Shown: positions 10,690 to 19,324 of the stretch, piece after piece
How positions within the stretch are numbered: the first letter of the stretch is position 1
How the letters are laid out: each line of letters starts with the position of its first letter
Assembly: GCF_030936135.1 (NCBI RefSeq)
Contig: NC_082619.1
Coordinates: 8,125,208-8,189,207 of the forward strand
DNA: 64,000 bases
Direction of reading: 5' to 3'
From: Gavia stellata
Lineage: Eukaryota > Chordata > Aves > Gaviiformes > Gaviidae
Made by a program: the position numbers and the translations under genes
The notes under the pieces: model-generated
The model's database searches: none
What the model saw: only the letters and a program-made list of their open reading frames with translations
Told to the model about the DNA's origin: nothing

Positions 10690-11525
10690 CAGAGCCAGCG
10701 GCCGGTGGGTGGCAAGCGGGAGGCAGGGACAAGGATGCTCAAGGGGGGGACAAGGACAGTCAGGATGGACAAGGATGCTTGGGTCGGACAAGGATGCTCC
10801 GGAGGGATGAGAATGCTTGGGAGGGGTGAGAATACTCGGGGAGGGATGAGGACCCTGGGGACAGGGACAGTTGTTTGGGATGAGGACGCTGGGGAGGGAC
10901 AAGGGTGCTCAGGAGGGATGAGGACCCTGGGAAGTGATGAGGACGCTGGGGAGGGATGAGAACGTTCAGGAGGGACGAGGGCACTCAGAGGGGGCACAAG
11001 GACATTCAAGAAGGACAAGATGGCTTGGGAGGGATGAGGACACTTGGGAGGGCCAAGGACGGTCAAGGTGGGACAAGGATGCTGAGAAAGGACACGGACA
11101 GTCAGGAAGGATGACGACAGCCAGGAGAAATGAGAACAGTCAGCGGGGATGAGGACTGTCAGGGGGGACAATGACCCTGGGAAAGGACAGGGACACTTGG
11201 AATGGACAACGGTGCTTGGGCTGGATGAGGATCGTTGCGGGATGAGGATGCTGGGGAAAGAGGACGACACTGGGGAGGGACGAGGACATTTGGAGGGGAT
11301 GAGGACACTTGGGGAGGATGAGTATGCTGGGGATGGATGAGGAATTTTGGGAGGGATGAGGACACTGAGGAGGGATGGGGACACTGGGGAAGGATGAGGA
11401 CACTTGGGGAGGACAAGGATGGGGACACTGGGGAAGGATGAGGACGCTTGGGGAGGACAAGGATGGGGACACTGCGGAAGGATGAGGACGGTTGGGGAGG
11501 ACAAGGACACTGGAGAAGGAGGGAC
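10690..11525 (+). repeat. G/A-rich minisatellite in ROBO3 3' UTR
   Basis: Degenerate units of GGATGAGGACACTTGGGG and GGACAAGGATGCTC, with a cleaner 59-base repeat (GGACAAGGATGGGGACACTG) near 11410-11510. It lies between the ROBO3 stop codon and its polyadenylation signal. Confidence 0.92.
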
Positions 11526-11599
11526 ACCCGCCCACCTTGGTGCCACCCACCCTTTGTGGGTGGCTTTTGCTAGCAAAGAGCCCCTTTTTGGGGAACCAC

Positions 11600-11976
11600 T
11601 TAATAAAGCTGGATTTTAGCTGAGCCAAGGGAACTCTGGCCTTGCCGCGTCCTGCACCCTGGCGACCGCCACGCTCCTGTCCCTCCTGTCCCCGGCTCGC
11701 CACCTGCCCTGGCCCAGGGGCTGCCGCTCCCCAACCCGTGTCCACCTGGAAAGAAAAGGGGACATTTTCCAGCACCCCGCAAGGGATGACGCCCCGTACC
11801 ACCCCTGGTGCCCGTCACCCTGGCGTTGGGGCATCACTCACTGTGCTGCGGTATGCCCGTGGCCGCCTCTGTCCCAGCTCTCCGTGGGATCCCCAGCACT
11901 GTCCCCCAGTCCCAGGTGGGGATGGGGACCCCGGGTGAGAAGACGCCCTCTAAGGGTGATGGTGGCAGTGAGGGAC
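11600..11976 (-). CDS. ROBO4: ROBO4 C-terminal exon(s)
   Basis: Exon 11976-11842 encodes [20 protein letters not shown] and WDWG, matching human [22 protein letters not shown]. A strong donor (CACA|GTGAGTG) and a strong acceptor (TTTTCTTTCCAG) 96 bases on suggest splicing to 11745-11600, ending [11 protein letters not shown] and TAA. Without that splice the donor bases themselves read Ser-Glu-stop, giving a shorter end at 11834. I favour the spliced form. Confidence 0.6.
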
Positions 11977-14900
11977 CTGCCGGGGAGAAGGCAGGAGATG
12001 GTGGCATCACTATGGCATCACGATGGAGCCACCTCCCTCGGGGAGGTGAGGATGTGTGGGGTTGGCGGGGGGTCCGGGGACACTGCACTCACCCCCATAG
12101 CCCCCGTCGGCGTCCTCAAGGCCGAAGCAGAGGCCATCGACGGCCACTGCCAGTGCCCGGGCAAAGCTGGCGTCCAGGAGGAAGGAGCCATCGCAGGAGC
12201 TCACCAAGCTGCAGCGGGCGCTGGCGAAGTTGTCCTCCGAGACGGACCCCCAGCCGTTCAGCAGCGACCCCCCCGGTGAGCCCCTTGTCGCTTGCCGCTC
12301 TTCCTCCTCCTCCTCTTCCTCCTCCTCGCCCAGCTCAGAGGCTGGTGGCCCGTAGATGTAGCCGTAGGTGTGCAGCGGCGAGAAGGACCGTGGTGTGGTC
12401 GGTGCTGGGGGGCTGCGGGGGACATGGCAGGGCTGCCGCTGGCACCGGGGGATGCTGCCACCATCGTGGTGTCCCGGGGGGACGGAGCGTACCTGGGGCA
12501 GGTGGTGCCCTGGTCCATCTCCAGGTCCTCAGCCACCCTCTGCGGCGTGAGGACCCCATCGCTGAATGCCGGCGAGAGGCGCCCGGTGACTGGGGACATG
12601 TCCCTGGGGTGTCTGGTGGCTGGGGACATGTCCTTGGGGTACCTGGTGGCCAGGAACATGTCCCTTGGTGCCAGGTCACCAATGACAGGTCCCTGGGGTG
12701 CCTGGCGGCTAGAACATGTCCTTGGGGTACCTGGTGACCGGGGACATGTCCTTGAGGTACCTGTTGCCCAAGAAGATGTCCCTCTGGTGACCAGTGACTG
12801 AGGACACCTCCTCAGGGTGCCTGGTGACTGGGGATGTGTCCCTTGGGTGCCCGCTGGCTGGTGTTGTGTCCTTGGGATGCCTGGTGACCGGTGGCATGTC
12901 CTTTAGGTATCTGGTGGCCAGAGATGTGTCTCTTGGGTGCCTGGTCAATGGTGATGGGTCCCTGATGGGTCCCTGGGGTGCCTGGTGGCTGGGGACATGC
13001 CCTTGGGATACCTGGTGCCCAAGAACATGTCCTTGTGGTGACCGGGGGCTGGGGACATTTCCTCAGGGTGCCTGATGACCGGAGATGTGTCCCTGTGGTG
13101 CCCGGTGGCTGGGGAAGTGTCCTTGGAATGCCTCATGCCTGGTGACATGTCCTCAGAGTACCTGCTGGACAGGAACATGTCCCTTGGGTGCCTGGTCACC
13201 AGTGACAGCTCCCGGAGGCACCTGGTGGCCAGGGACATGTCTTTGGGGTACCTGGTGGCCAAGAACTTGTTCCTGTGGTGCCCGGTGGCTGGGGACTTCT
13301 CCTTGGGGAGCCTCATTACTGGGGACGTCTCCCTTGGGTGCCCGCTGACTGGAGATGTGTCCTTGGGGTGGCTGGTGGCTGGTAACATATCCTTGGGGTA
13401 CCTGCTGCACGGGAACGTGTCTCTGCGGTGACCGTGGACTGGGGACATGTCAGGATGCTTGGTGACCAGGGACATATCCCTGGGGCACCTGGTGACCGGG
13501 GACATGTCCTCAGGGTGTTTGGTGGCTGAGATTGTGTCCCTCTGGTGCCTGGTGGCTGGTGATGGGTCCTTGGGGTGCCTGGTGGCTGGGGACATGTCCC
13601 TGGGATGCCTGGTGACTGGTGACACATCCTTGGGGTGCCTGGTAGCCAGGAACTTGTCCTTGGGGTGCTCAGTGACCAGCGACATGTCCCTAGGGCGCCT
13701 GGTGACCGGTGACACATCCCTGGGGCTCTCAGTGACCGGGGATGTGTCCCTGGGGCACTGGGTGGCCGGGGACATGTCCTTGGGGATCCCAGTGACTGGG
13801 GATGTGTCCCTGGGGCACACGGGGGCTGGGGACCTGCAGGTGCAAGGGACACGGTGGCTTTTGCAGCATGGGTGGGGTGCAGGGCACCCATCTGCGTCCC
13901 CAGGGTGGGGACACCCAAACTCACCGGGTCACTGGCGGGTGCCATGCATGGGGTGGTCTTGGGGGTGTCACTGGTGACCCGGTGACGCTGGAGGAAAGCA
14001 AGGCGCTGCCCCGCCGCGGTTTCGGGGAGCTGAAGACCGGCAGCTGCCGTGGGTCCCCTCCGGCCATCAGGGCGGTGTCAGTGTCACCATCATGTCCCCT
14101 TTGCTGAGGCCACCCGGCTGCCAGCCCAAAATCTGTCCCCCACTCACCTCTGCTCCCGGTGACTGGGACGTAGCCGGGGCCACCCGCGAGCACCGGGGTG
14201 CTGTGCACTTGGTGCAGCTCTGCATGGGGTGGGGGGACACAGAGCCATGAGCCACCTCCCCGGTGCCTGCCATGTCCCCCCGCGTCCCTCCCCTACCCAC
14301 CTCGCTTGCGGATGCGCTCCCAGGGTGCTGGGTTTGGGGTGCTGGGCGAGGTGTGCACCCCGGGGTGCCCCCCGCCACAGCACCCGGTGTCCCCAAGGGG
14401 CGGTGGGTGCCCCCCACGGAGGCTGCTGCGGTTGGGGGGCGTGGGGGGTCCGAGGCTCGGCGGCTCCAAGGACAGAGCTGGAGGGGTGAGAGCGGTCAGG
14501 GCACCCATGGGTGCTGAGCTGGGTGTCCCTTGTCCCCTCCATCCTCAGCTCTGGCTGTACCCAGGTCCCTGCTGCCTGCAGAGAGGGTCCCATGGAAATG
14601 GGGGGTCCCAGGCATAGGTTGGGGGTATCTGGCACACTTTGCTGGTCCCATAGCACGCAGGGGGGGTTCCAGGCACTGGGTGGGGGTCCCGTGGCAGTGG
14701 GTGAGGGGTCCCATGGAAGTGGGTGGGGGTCCCAGGGCACTGGGTGGGAAGTCGAGTCCCATGGCATCATGTGGGGGTCTCACTGGGATGGGTGGGGGTC
14801 CCATGGCACCAGGTGGGGGTCCCAGAGCACCCTGTGGGGGGGTTCCATAGCACTGAGTGGGGGTCCCATGGCTCTGGGTGGGGGTCCCAGCCCTGGGGCT

Positions 14901-17900
14901 CACTGGAGGGGTGGGGATCCCATGGCACTGGGTGAGGGTCCCAGCTCCCATGGGTCTCACTGGAGGGGTGGGGGTCCCTGCCGTCGCTGCCCAGGAGCCG
15001 GCTGCTAAGGCTGCTGTTACTGCTGAGGTTTTGGGGGGCACAGCCGGGTTTCCAGGGGCCACTGAGCCACGGTGAGTCACCGGTCACCAGCCTGCAAGGC
15101 AAGGGGTGCCATCAGGGTGTCTTGTCCCTACCACGCGAGGGACTCCCCATGTGCCCCACCCTACGGCCACTCACCTGTGGCGAGCCGCGGCGTCTTGGCT
15201 GGCACGGCGCTGGCAGAGGAGGAGGAGGAGGGCGAGCAAGGCCAACCAGAGCAGCGAGCCAACAGCCGCGATGACAGCGGGCTGCCGCAGCACCCGCACC
15301 ACCCCATTGCTCCCCGCCGTCAGACCTGCAAGGGTCCCACCAACGTCACCCCTGTGCCACCACCTTGACCCCCACCTGCACCCCACCTTGTTCCCCATCC
15401 CCTACCTAGGACACTGCAGGTGGCATTGCTGCGGACCCCCAGCCCTGCGCTGTTGAAAGCCGCCACCTGGACGCAGAATTCGGCCCCAGAGCTTGGGAGG
15501 AGGGTTTCCAGGCGGCGGGTGCCTCCGTCCACTGTCCTGTTAGTGGGGTGCTGCCAGCCCTCTCCCATTGACCAGACCTGGTATGCACCAAGAGGAGGGG
15601 CCCTCTTAGATGAATCCCCTTGATGGACCCCCATTGATGGATCCCTCTTGGACAGACCCCTTGGATGACCCCCTTAGAGGAATCCCTTAGGTTGAAGCCC
15701 CCTGGATGGACCGCCCTGGGTTAGATCCACGTGGATGACCCCCTTCCTTAGGTTGACCCCTTGGATGGATCTCCTTGGATGGATTAACCCCTTAGATGGA
15801 TCTCCTGGGATGGACCTCCACCTTGGTTGGCCCCCTTGGATGAACCCCCTTGTTGAGATCCCTCTTGGATGGACCCCTTATGTGCATCACTTTTGGATGG
15901 ACTGCTTGGGTGCCACTCCCCCAGCTTGGACAGACCCCCACCTTTGAATGGCTCCCTCCTCAGATGGATCCCCCTTAGACAGACCCCTTGGATGGACCCT
16001 CCTTGGCCAGAAGCCCCCCAGACTCTCCCCACCACATCACCCCAAACCTTGTAGCCCCGAATGATGCCATTGTGGGCCTCAGGAGGAGGTGGCTCCCAGG
16101 TCACCACCACGGTGCCGTTCCCCGTCTCAGCCTGGCCCACGGTGACGTGCTGGGGCGCCGCACTTGGTACTGCCGGGACAGGGGTGCTGAGAATCCTGGA
16201 ACCCCCAGCCAAACCCCCATCCTTCACCTGGACATCCCTGGGGACACCTCACGCCCAGCACACCTTCCTCGGGTATCCAGAGGTGCCTGCTGTTGCTGTC
16301 CAAGCCTTGGGTCCCTCCAGTGTAGGGTCGGACCTTGAACTCGTACTTGTAGCCCCTGCGGAGCGCAGGGATGATGGTGCTGAGCTCCCTGCCTGCGTCG
16401 TGTTGGACCCAGGAGGTGCTGGCAGGGAGCAGGCAGCGGTACAGCACCATGTAGCCCTCCGGCACCGGCGCTGGCATCAACATCTGGAGGGGATGGGAAG
16501 GGTTACGAGGCGTGGTGGGATGCAGATGGGACATGGGGATGGAGCTCCAGCCTCATCCCTATGTCCCATCCCACCCTTCTGGTGGGGACGTCCCGGCATC
16601 ACACCAACCCGCCAGTGGAGCCGGATGGCGGCGGTGGGCAGCGCGGTGCCGTTGTCCAGGTGCAGACGCACGGCCAGCAGGTCCCGTGGCGCAGCCTCCC
16701 ACCGGCCCGTCGGCAGCTGGTCTGTGGGTAGAGGGAGGCTAACGGCAGCACCAGGCAGGAGCAAGGTCCCTTAGCACCCACCCCAGATACCCATGCCTGG
16801 AGATCCTGAAGTCTCCTTAGAAAGACCCACTCAAACAGACCCCTTGGATGGACCCCTTCGGACAGACACCCTTTGATGAATCTGTCTTGGATGGACACCT
16901 CTTGGATGGATGTCCTTTGATGGACCCCATGATAGACTCCCATTGATGCCTCCCTCTTAGATGGACCCTCTGGATGGATACCTCTTGTTGGATCCTCCTT
17001 TAATGGACCCCCACCTTGGACAGACCCCCTTAAATAGATCCCCTTGGAGGAACCCCCTTGGATGGAACCCCTTTAGATGGACTCTCTTGAATGAATCCCC
17101 TTGGATGGACCCCCACCTGGATGCATCCCCTTAGATGGATCCCCTTACACGGACACGCTTGGATGGACCCCTTGGATGGATCCTGTTGGATGGATGCCTT
17201 TAGATGGACCTCCTGAGATGGTCCCCCCTTCAGAAGTACCCCCTTTGATGGACCCTCCTTGAATGGACCCCCTCAGATGACTCCGTTGCATAGACCCTTT
17301 TTTGATGGACCCCCTCGGATGGATGCCCTTGCATGGACCCCCCCTTGGATGGACTCCCCTTGGATGACGTCCTTGGATGAACCCCATTAGATGGGATGGA
17401 CCCTGTTAGATGGATGCCCTTGCATGGACCTCCGGATGGCCCTGGGTGCCCGTGGCGGTTGGAGGCCATGGAGGTCTCACCACTGACCCTCCACGTGGAG
17501 GCGGGCGGTGGCAGCAGCGGTGCCCAGCTGGCTCTGTGCCGTACACACGTAGGTGCCGGCGTCGGCGGGCGTCACGGCGTAGAGGCGCAATGTGTACTCC
17601 GGGTCCACCTCGTGCCTGCGGGTCACCAGCTCTCCATCAGCCCCATCACCGCCCCACCCTGGGGATGGGACACCTCCACCCTGCCACCACCTACCTGCCC
17701 CAGGGCAGGTCCCCACGCTCCTTGTGCCACTGCACCCGCGGTGCCGGGTCACCTTGGGCGCCACAGCCCAGCTCCACGGTGCTGCCGGCAACCGCCACGG
17801 TGTCGCTCGGGCGCCGCACGATGGTCGGCTTCTCTGCAGGGTGACATCAAGGATGTGCCACCAAGGCTGGACATGACATGTCCACCACCCATGGGAGACC

Positions 17901-18501
17901 CTTGGCTTACCCAGGACGGAGACACGGGCGCCCCGGCTCTCCCTCTTGCCTGCCGCATTGGCCGCCACGCAGATGTAGAGCCCGGAATCGCTCCGTCGCG
18001 CTGGTGCCACCCGCAACTTCCCATTGGTGACCATGTACCGGTCACCGGTCAAGTCCAAGGTCACCCCGTCCTTCTTCCAGGTGACGTGGGGTTCGGGGTG
18101 CCCCGAGGGTGGCACGCAATCCAGCTCCAACGCTTGCCCCGCCGTGGCCACCAAATCACCCGGCTGCAGGCGGAAATTATCCCGCAGCACTGCGGTGGGG
18201 AAGGGACACCATGGGTGGGGGGGACACACACAGGATATTTTGGGGCCCCCCCACCCACATCATCCCCATGGGGTGTCCTTACCAGCTGCGGTTTGGGGTG
18301 CCGTGGCTGCGCCAGGCGGGTGGCAGCCTGTGGGGTGACGTGGAGGCTGGTGGGTGCACTGAGCAGGCACGGTCTCAGCCCCCGGGAAGCGGGGGCAGAG
18401 TTAAGGGTATTTTGCCCCTCTCGGGGGCTGCACTCACCTCCTTGGCGCAACGCGGTGAGGCAGAGCCCCAAGCCCAGCGCCAGCGCCCAGCTGCCCGCCA
18501 T
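11600..18501 (-). CDS. ROBO4: ROBO4, roundabout guidance receptor 4
   Basis: Endothelial Robo-family receptor acting in vascular guidance and barrier stability. Exons in transcript order: 18501-18438, 18189-17911, 17833-17695, 17615-17488, 16721-16609, 16483-16264, 16169-16048, 15577-15406, 15325-15175, 15091-14961, 14477-14301, 14219-14148, 14117-13925, 12561-12493, 12412-12093, 11976-11842, 11745-11600. All junctions are GT/AG and in phase, giving about 876 residues (human about 1007): signal peptide, two Ig, two FN3, membrane helix, tail. ROBO4 is identified by two FN3 domains, [73 protein letters not shown] and [20 protein letters not shown], which match remembered human ROBO4 in order. 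Two points are uncertain: the acceptor of exon 12561 and the final splice. If intron 11841-11746 is retained, the protein ends at TGA 11836-11834. Confidence 0.92.
11602..11607 (+). other. ROBO3: ROBO3 polyadenylation signal AATAAA
   Basis: Canonical AATAAA about 1.0 kb after the ROBO3 stop. Read on the other strand, the same bases overlap the TAA that ends the spliced ROBO4 frame (11600-11602). Confidence 0.7.
12093..12561 (-). CDS. ROBO4: ROBO4 distal cytoplasmic exons, VLTPQ and TYGYI blocks
   Basis: Exon 12561-12493 encodes [20 protein letters not shown]. Exon 12412-12093 encodes [20 protein letters not shown], a run of ten Glu, [20 protein letters not shown] and [20 protein letters not shown]. 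These align with human [47 protein letters not shown] and [20 protein letters not shown]. The start of the first exon is uncertain: 12561 keeps phase with exon 14117-13925, whereas 12589 would only keep frame if that exon were skipped. Confidence 0.85.
12592..13830 (-). repeat. 30-base minisatellite in ROBO4 intron
   Basis: About 40 copies of a 30-base unit; on the ROBO4 strand one version contains CACCCCAAGGACATGTCCCC followed by AG. Each unit thus carries a CCCCAG 3'-splice-site consensus, and the copy nearest the exon (12590-12591) abuts the VLTPQ exon. Its frame encodes a 10-residue period (for example [10 protein letters not shown]) but shifts between blocks, so I treat it as intronic. 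Confidence 0.93.
13925..15091 (-). CDS. ROBO4: ROBO4 proximal cytoplasmic exons
   Basis: Exons 15091-14961 ([40 protein letters not shown]), 14477-14301 ([20 protein letters not shown] to APWERIRKR), 14219-14148 ([20 protein letters not shown]) and 14117-13925 ([20 protein letters not shown]). They follow human ROBO4 landmarks (DSQWLADTWR, SSSSSLSSRLG, WKAKKKQELQHANSSPLL, KLLSSSNELVTRHLPPAP) in order. The acceptor at 14118 has a weak pyrimidine tract, and the 14961 donor has an in-frame duplicate 57 bases on. Confidence 0.82.
14585..14985 (-). repeat. Minisatellite GGGGTCCCATGGCACTGGGT in ROBO4 intron
   Basis: About 17 units of 22-25 bases between exons 14961-15091 and 14301-14477. A 57-base sub-repeat near 14904-14985 duplicates the exon's 5' splice site. 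Confidence 0.92.
15175..15325 (-). CDS. ROBO4: ROBO4 transmembrane exon
   Basis: Encodes [20 protein letters not shown], then the helix [18 protein letters not shown] and a basic [13 protein letters not shown] stop-transfer segment. It occupies the same position relative to FN3-2 as in human ROBO4. Confidence 0.92.
15406..16169 (-). CDS. ROBO4: ROBO4 fibronectin III domain 2
   Basis: Exons 16169-16048 ([20 protein letters not shown] to NGIIRGYK) and 15577-15406 ([20 protein letters not shown] to [17 protein letters not shown]). [13 protein letters not shown] equals the human NGIIRGYQVWSLG junction. The GTTTGG donor is weak but conserved in phase. The intron is largely a minisatellite. Confidence 0.93.
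15615..16015 (-). repeat. TGGATGGACCCC minisatellite, copy A (ROBO4 FN3-2 intron)
   Basis: Degenerate 17-23 base units such as TTGGATGGACCCCCTT and TAGATGGATCTCCTTGG. The same unit family fills another ROBO4 intron at 16.79-17.41 kb. Confidence 0.9.
16264..16721 (-). CDS. ROBO4: ROBO4 fibronectin III domain 1
   Basis: Exons 16721-16609 ([20 protein letters not shown] to IRLHWR) and 16483-16264 ([20 protein letters not shown] to [14 protein letters not shown]). [20 protein letters not shown] corresponds to the YEFKVRP motif of human ROBO4. Confidence 0.92.
16790..17410 (-). repeat. TGGATGGACCCC minisatellite, copy B (ROBO4 Ig3/FN3-1 intron)
   Basis: About 30 degenerate units of the same family as 15615-16015 (GGATGGACCCCTTGGATGGA). 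Three coding exons, 16048-16721, lie between the two arrays. Confidence 0.9.
17488..17833 (-). CDS. ROBO4: ROBO4 second Ig domain (Robo Ig3 type)
   Basis: Exons 17833-17695 ([40 protein letters not shown]) and 17615-17488 ([40 protein letters not shown]). The order, exon split and phase match Robo Ig3 (compare ROBO3 at 495-1832). Human ROBO4, as remembered, passes from Ig2 straight to FN3. Confidence 0.9.
17911..18189 (-). CDS. ROBO4: ROBO4 first Ig domain (Robo Ig2 type)
   Basis: One exon encodes the whole domain: [40 protein letters not shown] and [20 protein letters not shown]. The LRDNF opening and [13 protein letters not shown] are signatures of Robo Ig2, as in ROBO3 at 37-410, not Ig1. 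Confidence 0.93.
18438..18501 (-). CDS. ROBO4: ROBO4 first coding exon, signal peptide
   Basis: Start codon at 18501-18499 gives [20 protein letters not shown], a classic signal peptide, ending in phase 1 at a GTGAGT donor. It splices in phase directly to the Ig exon at 18189. The 248-base intron contains no Ig-like sequence. Confidence 0.9.
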
Positions 18502-19010
18502 GCCGGCCCTGGCCAGCCTTCCCGCTTCCTCCCTAAATCCCGGTCCCTCCCCGCCAGCACCGGGGCCGGATCCGGCTCCGGATGGGGGGGGACAATAGCC
18601 GGACGTGGGGACCGGGAAGTGATGGGGGAGCGGGGAGGGGGGTGGATGCACAAACAGCTCAGCCAACCCACGGCGGTGGGAGCGCCGGGGTGCGGTGGCA
18701 CCAGCAGCAACCGGAGGCAGTGGGGCTGGGGACGCTGGCGGTTAATGAATTTAATTAATCAGAATAAATTCCATCCCCCACGGCCATATTCAGAGGAAGA
18801 CAAATTAAGAAGAAACAACCTCTTGGCTGGGGATGTCATCAGTAGGGACCAGAGTGAATGGTCCAGAGTGTCCCAGGCTCTGCAAGCTTAAATTTGGGTG
18901 CCAGCCAAGTGTGTCGAGCTCATCCATTCTCAGCTGCCACCCGCCTCTCGTGTGTGTCCCCCCACCCCGGGGGGGCACCCTGTCCCACAAAGACACCCAA
19001 GGGTGCCACC
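18502..19010. promoter_or_regulatory. ROBO4 5' flank / HEPACAM 3' end interval
   Basis: GC-rich sequence directly upstream of the ROBO4 start (to about 18720), then AT-richer sequence around TTAATGAATTTAATTAAT at 18740-18757. A GGGAAGTG ETS-like core lies near 18615; ETS/GABP sites are known in mammalian ROBO4 promoters, but this single match is weak. No coding sequence recognised. Confidence 0.4.
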
Positions 19011-19032
19011 ACCGGCCGGGTAGTATGTTTAG

Positions 19033-19038
19033 TTTATT
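19033..19038 (-). other. HEPACAM: HEPACAM polyadenylation signal AATAAA
   Basis: TTTATT on the + strand within AGTTTATTGG, the first canonical signal downstream of the HEPACAM stop. Confidence 0.5.
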
Positions 19039-19324
19039 GGTTAGTAGTGCACCCTAAGCGCCCCGGGGTGCCCCGGCACCCACCCTGGGTGCCCAGGGGC
19101 CCAGCTCGCTCGGACAGCCGCTCTCCGGTTTTCATCCTAAACCTATTTCCCGGGAAGGCCTGGGGGAGAGGCGACGGTGCGCGCCCCAAAACTGGGGGAT
19201 TTTCACAGAAAATTCAGGCGCGGTGGAGGGCCAGCGCTCGGGCCAGGGGTTTGAGCCCACGTTTAGGGGACGGTGCAGCCGGGGAGCGGCAGGGAGGAGG
19301 GAGCCCCCCGTTTAGGCCTTCTGC

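Larger units (their letters stand above)
10582..11625 (+). other. ROBO3: ROBO3 3' UTR
   Basis: Runs from the stop codon to shortly past an AATAAA at 11602-11607, the first canonical polyadenylation signal after the stop. Most of it is a G/A-rich minisatellite (about 10690-11525). No RNA evidence is available, so the cleavage point is inferred. Confidence 0.65.

Noticed and set aside
11834-11841. ROBO4 stop codon at 11834-11836 as the true end
   Set aside because: The Ser-Glu-stop is read from a strong GTGAGTGA donor, and a strong acceptor lies 96 bases on. The spliced end at 11600 is preferred but not proven.
12562-12589. Alternative ROBO4 acceptor giving an exon to 12589 (adding [10 protein letters not shown])
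   Set aside because: It breaks the frame with exon 13925-14117, although GRLS resembles human RLSSS. It would work only if that exon is skipped, so it is mentioned but not used.
12945-13820. 291-codon minus-strand frame with 10-residue period, as a possible ROBO4 coding expansion
   Set aside because: The repeat changes frame at least twice before reaching the VLTPQ exon, and the preceding exon is in a different phase. Kept as intron, with splice-site implications noted.
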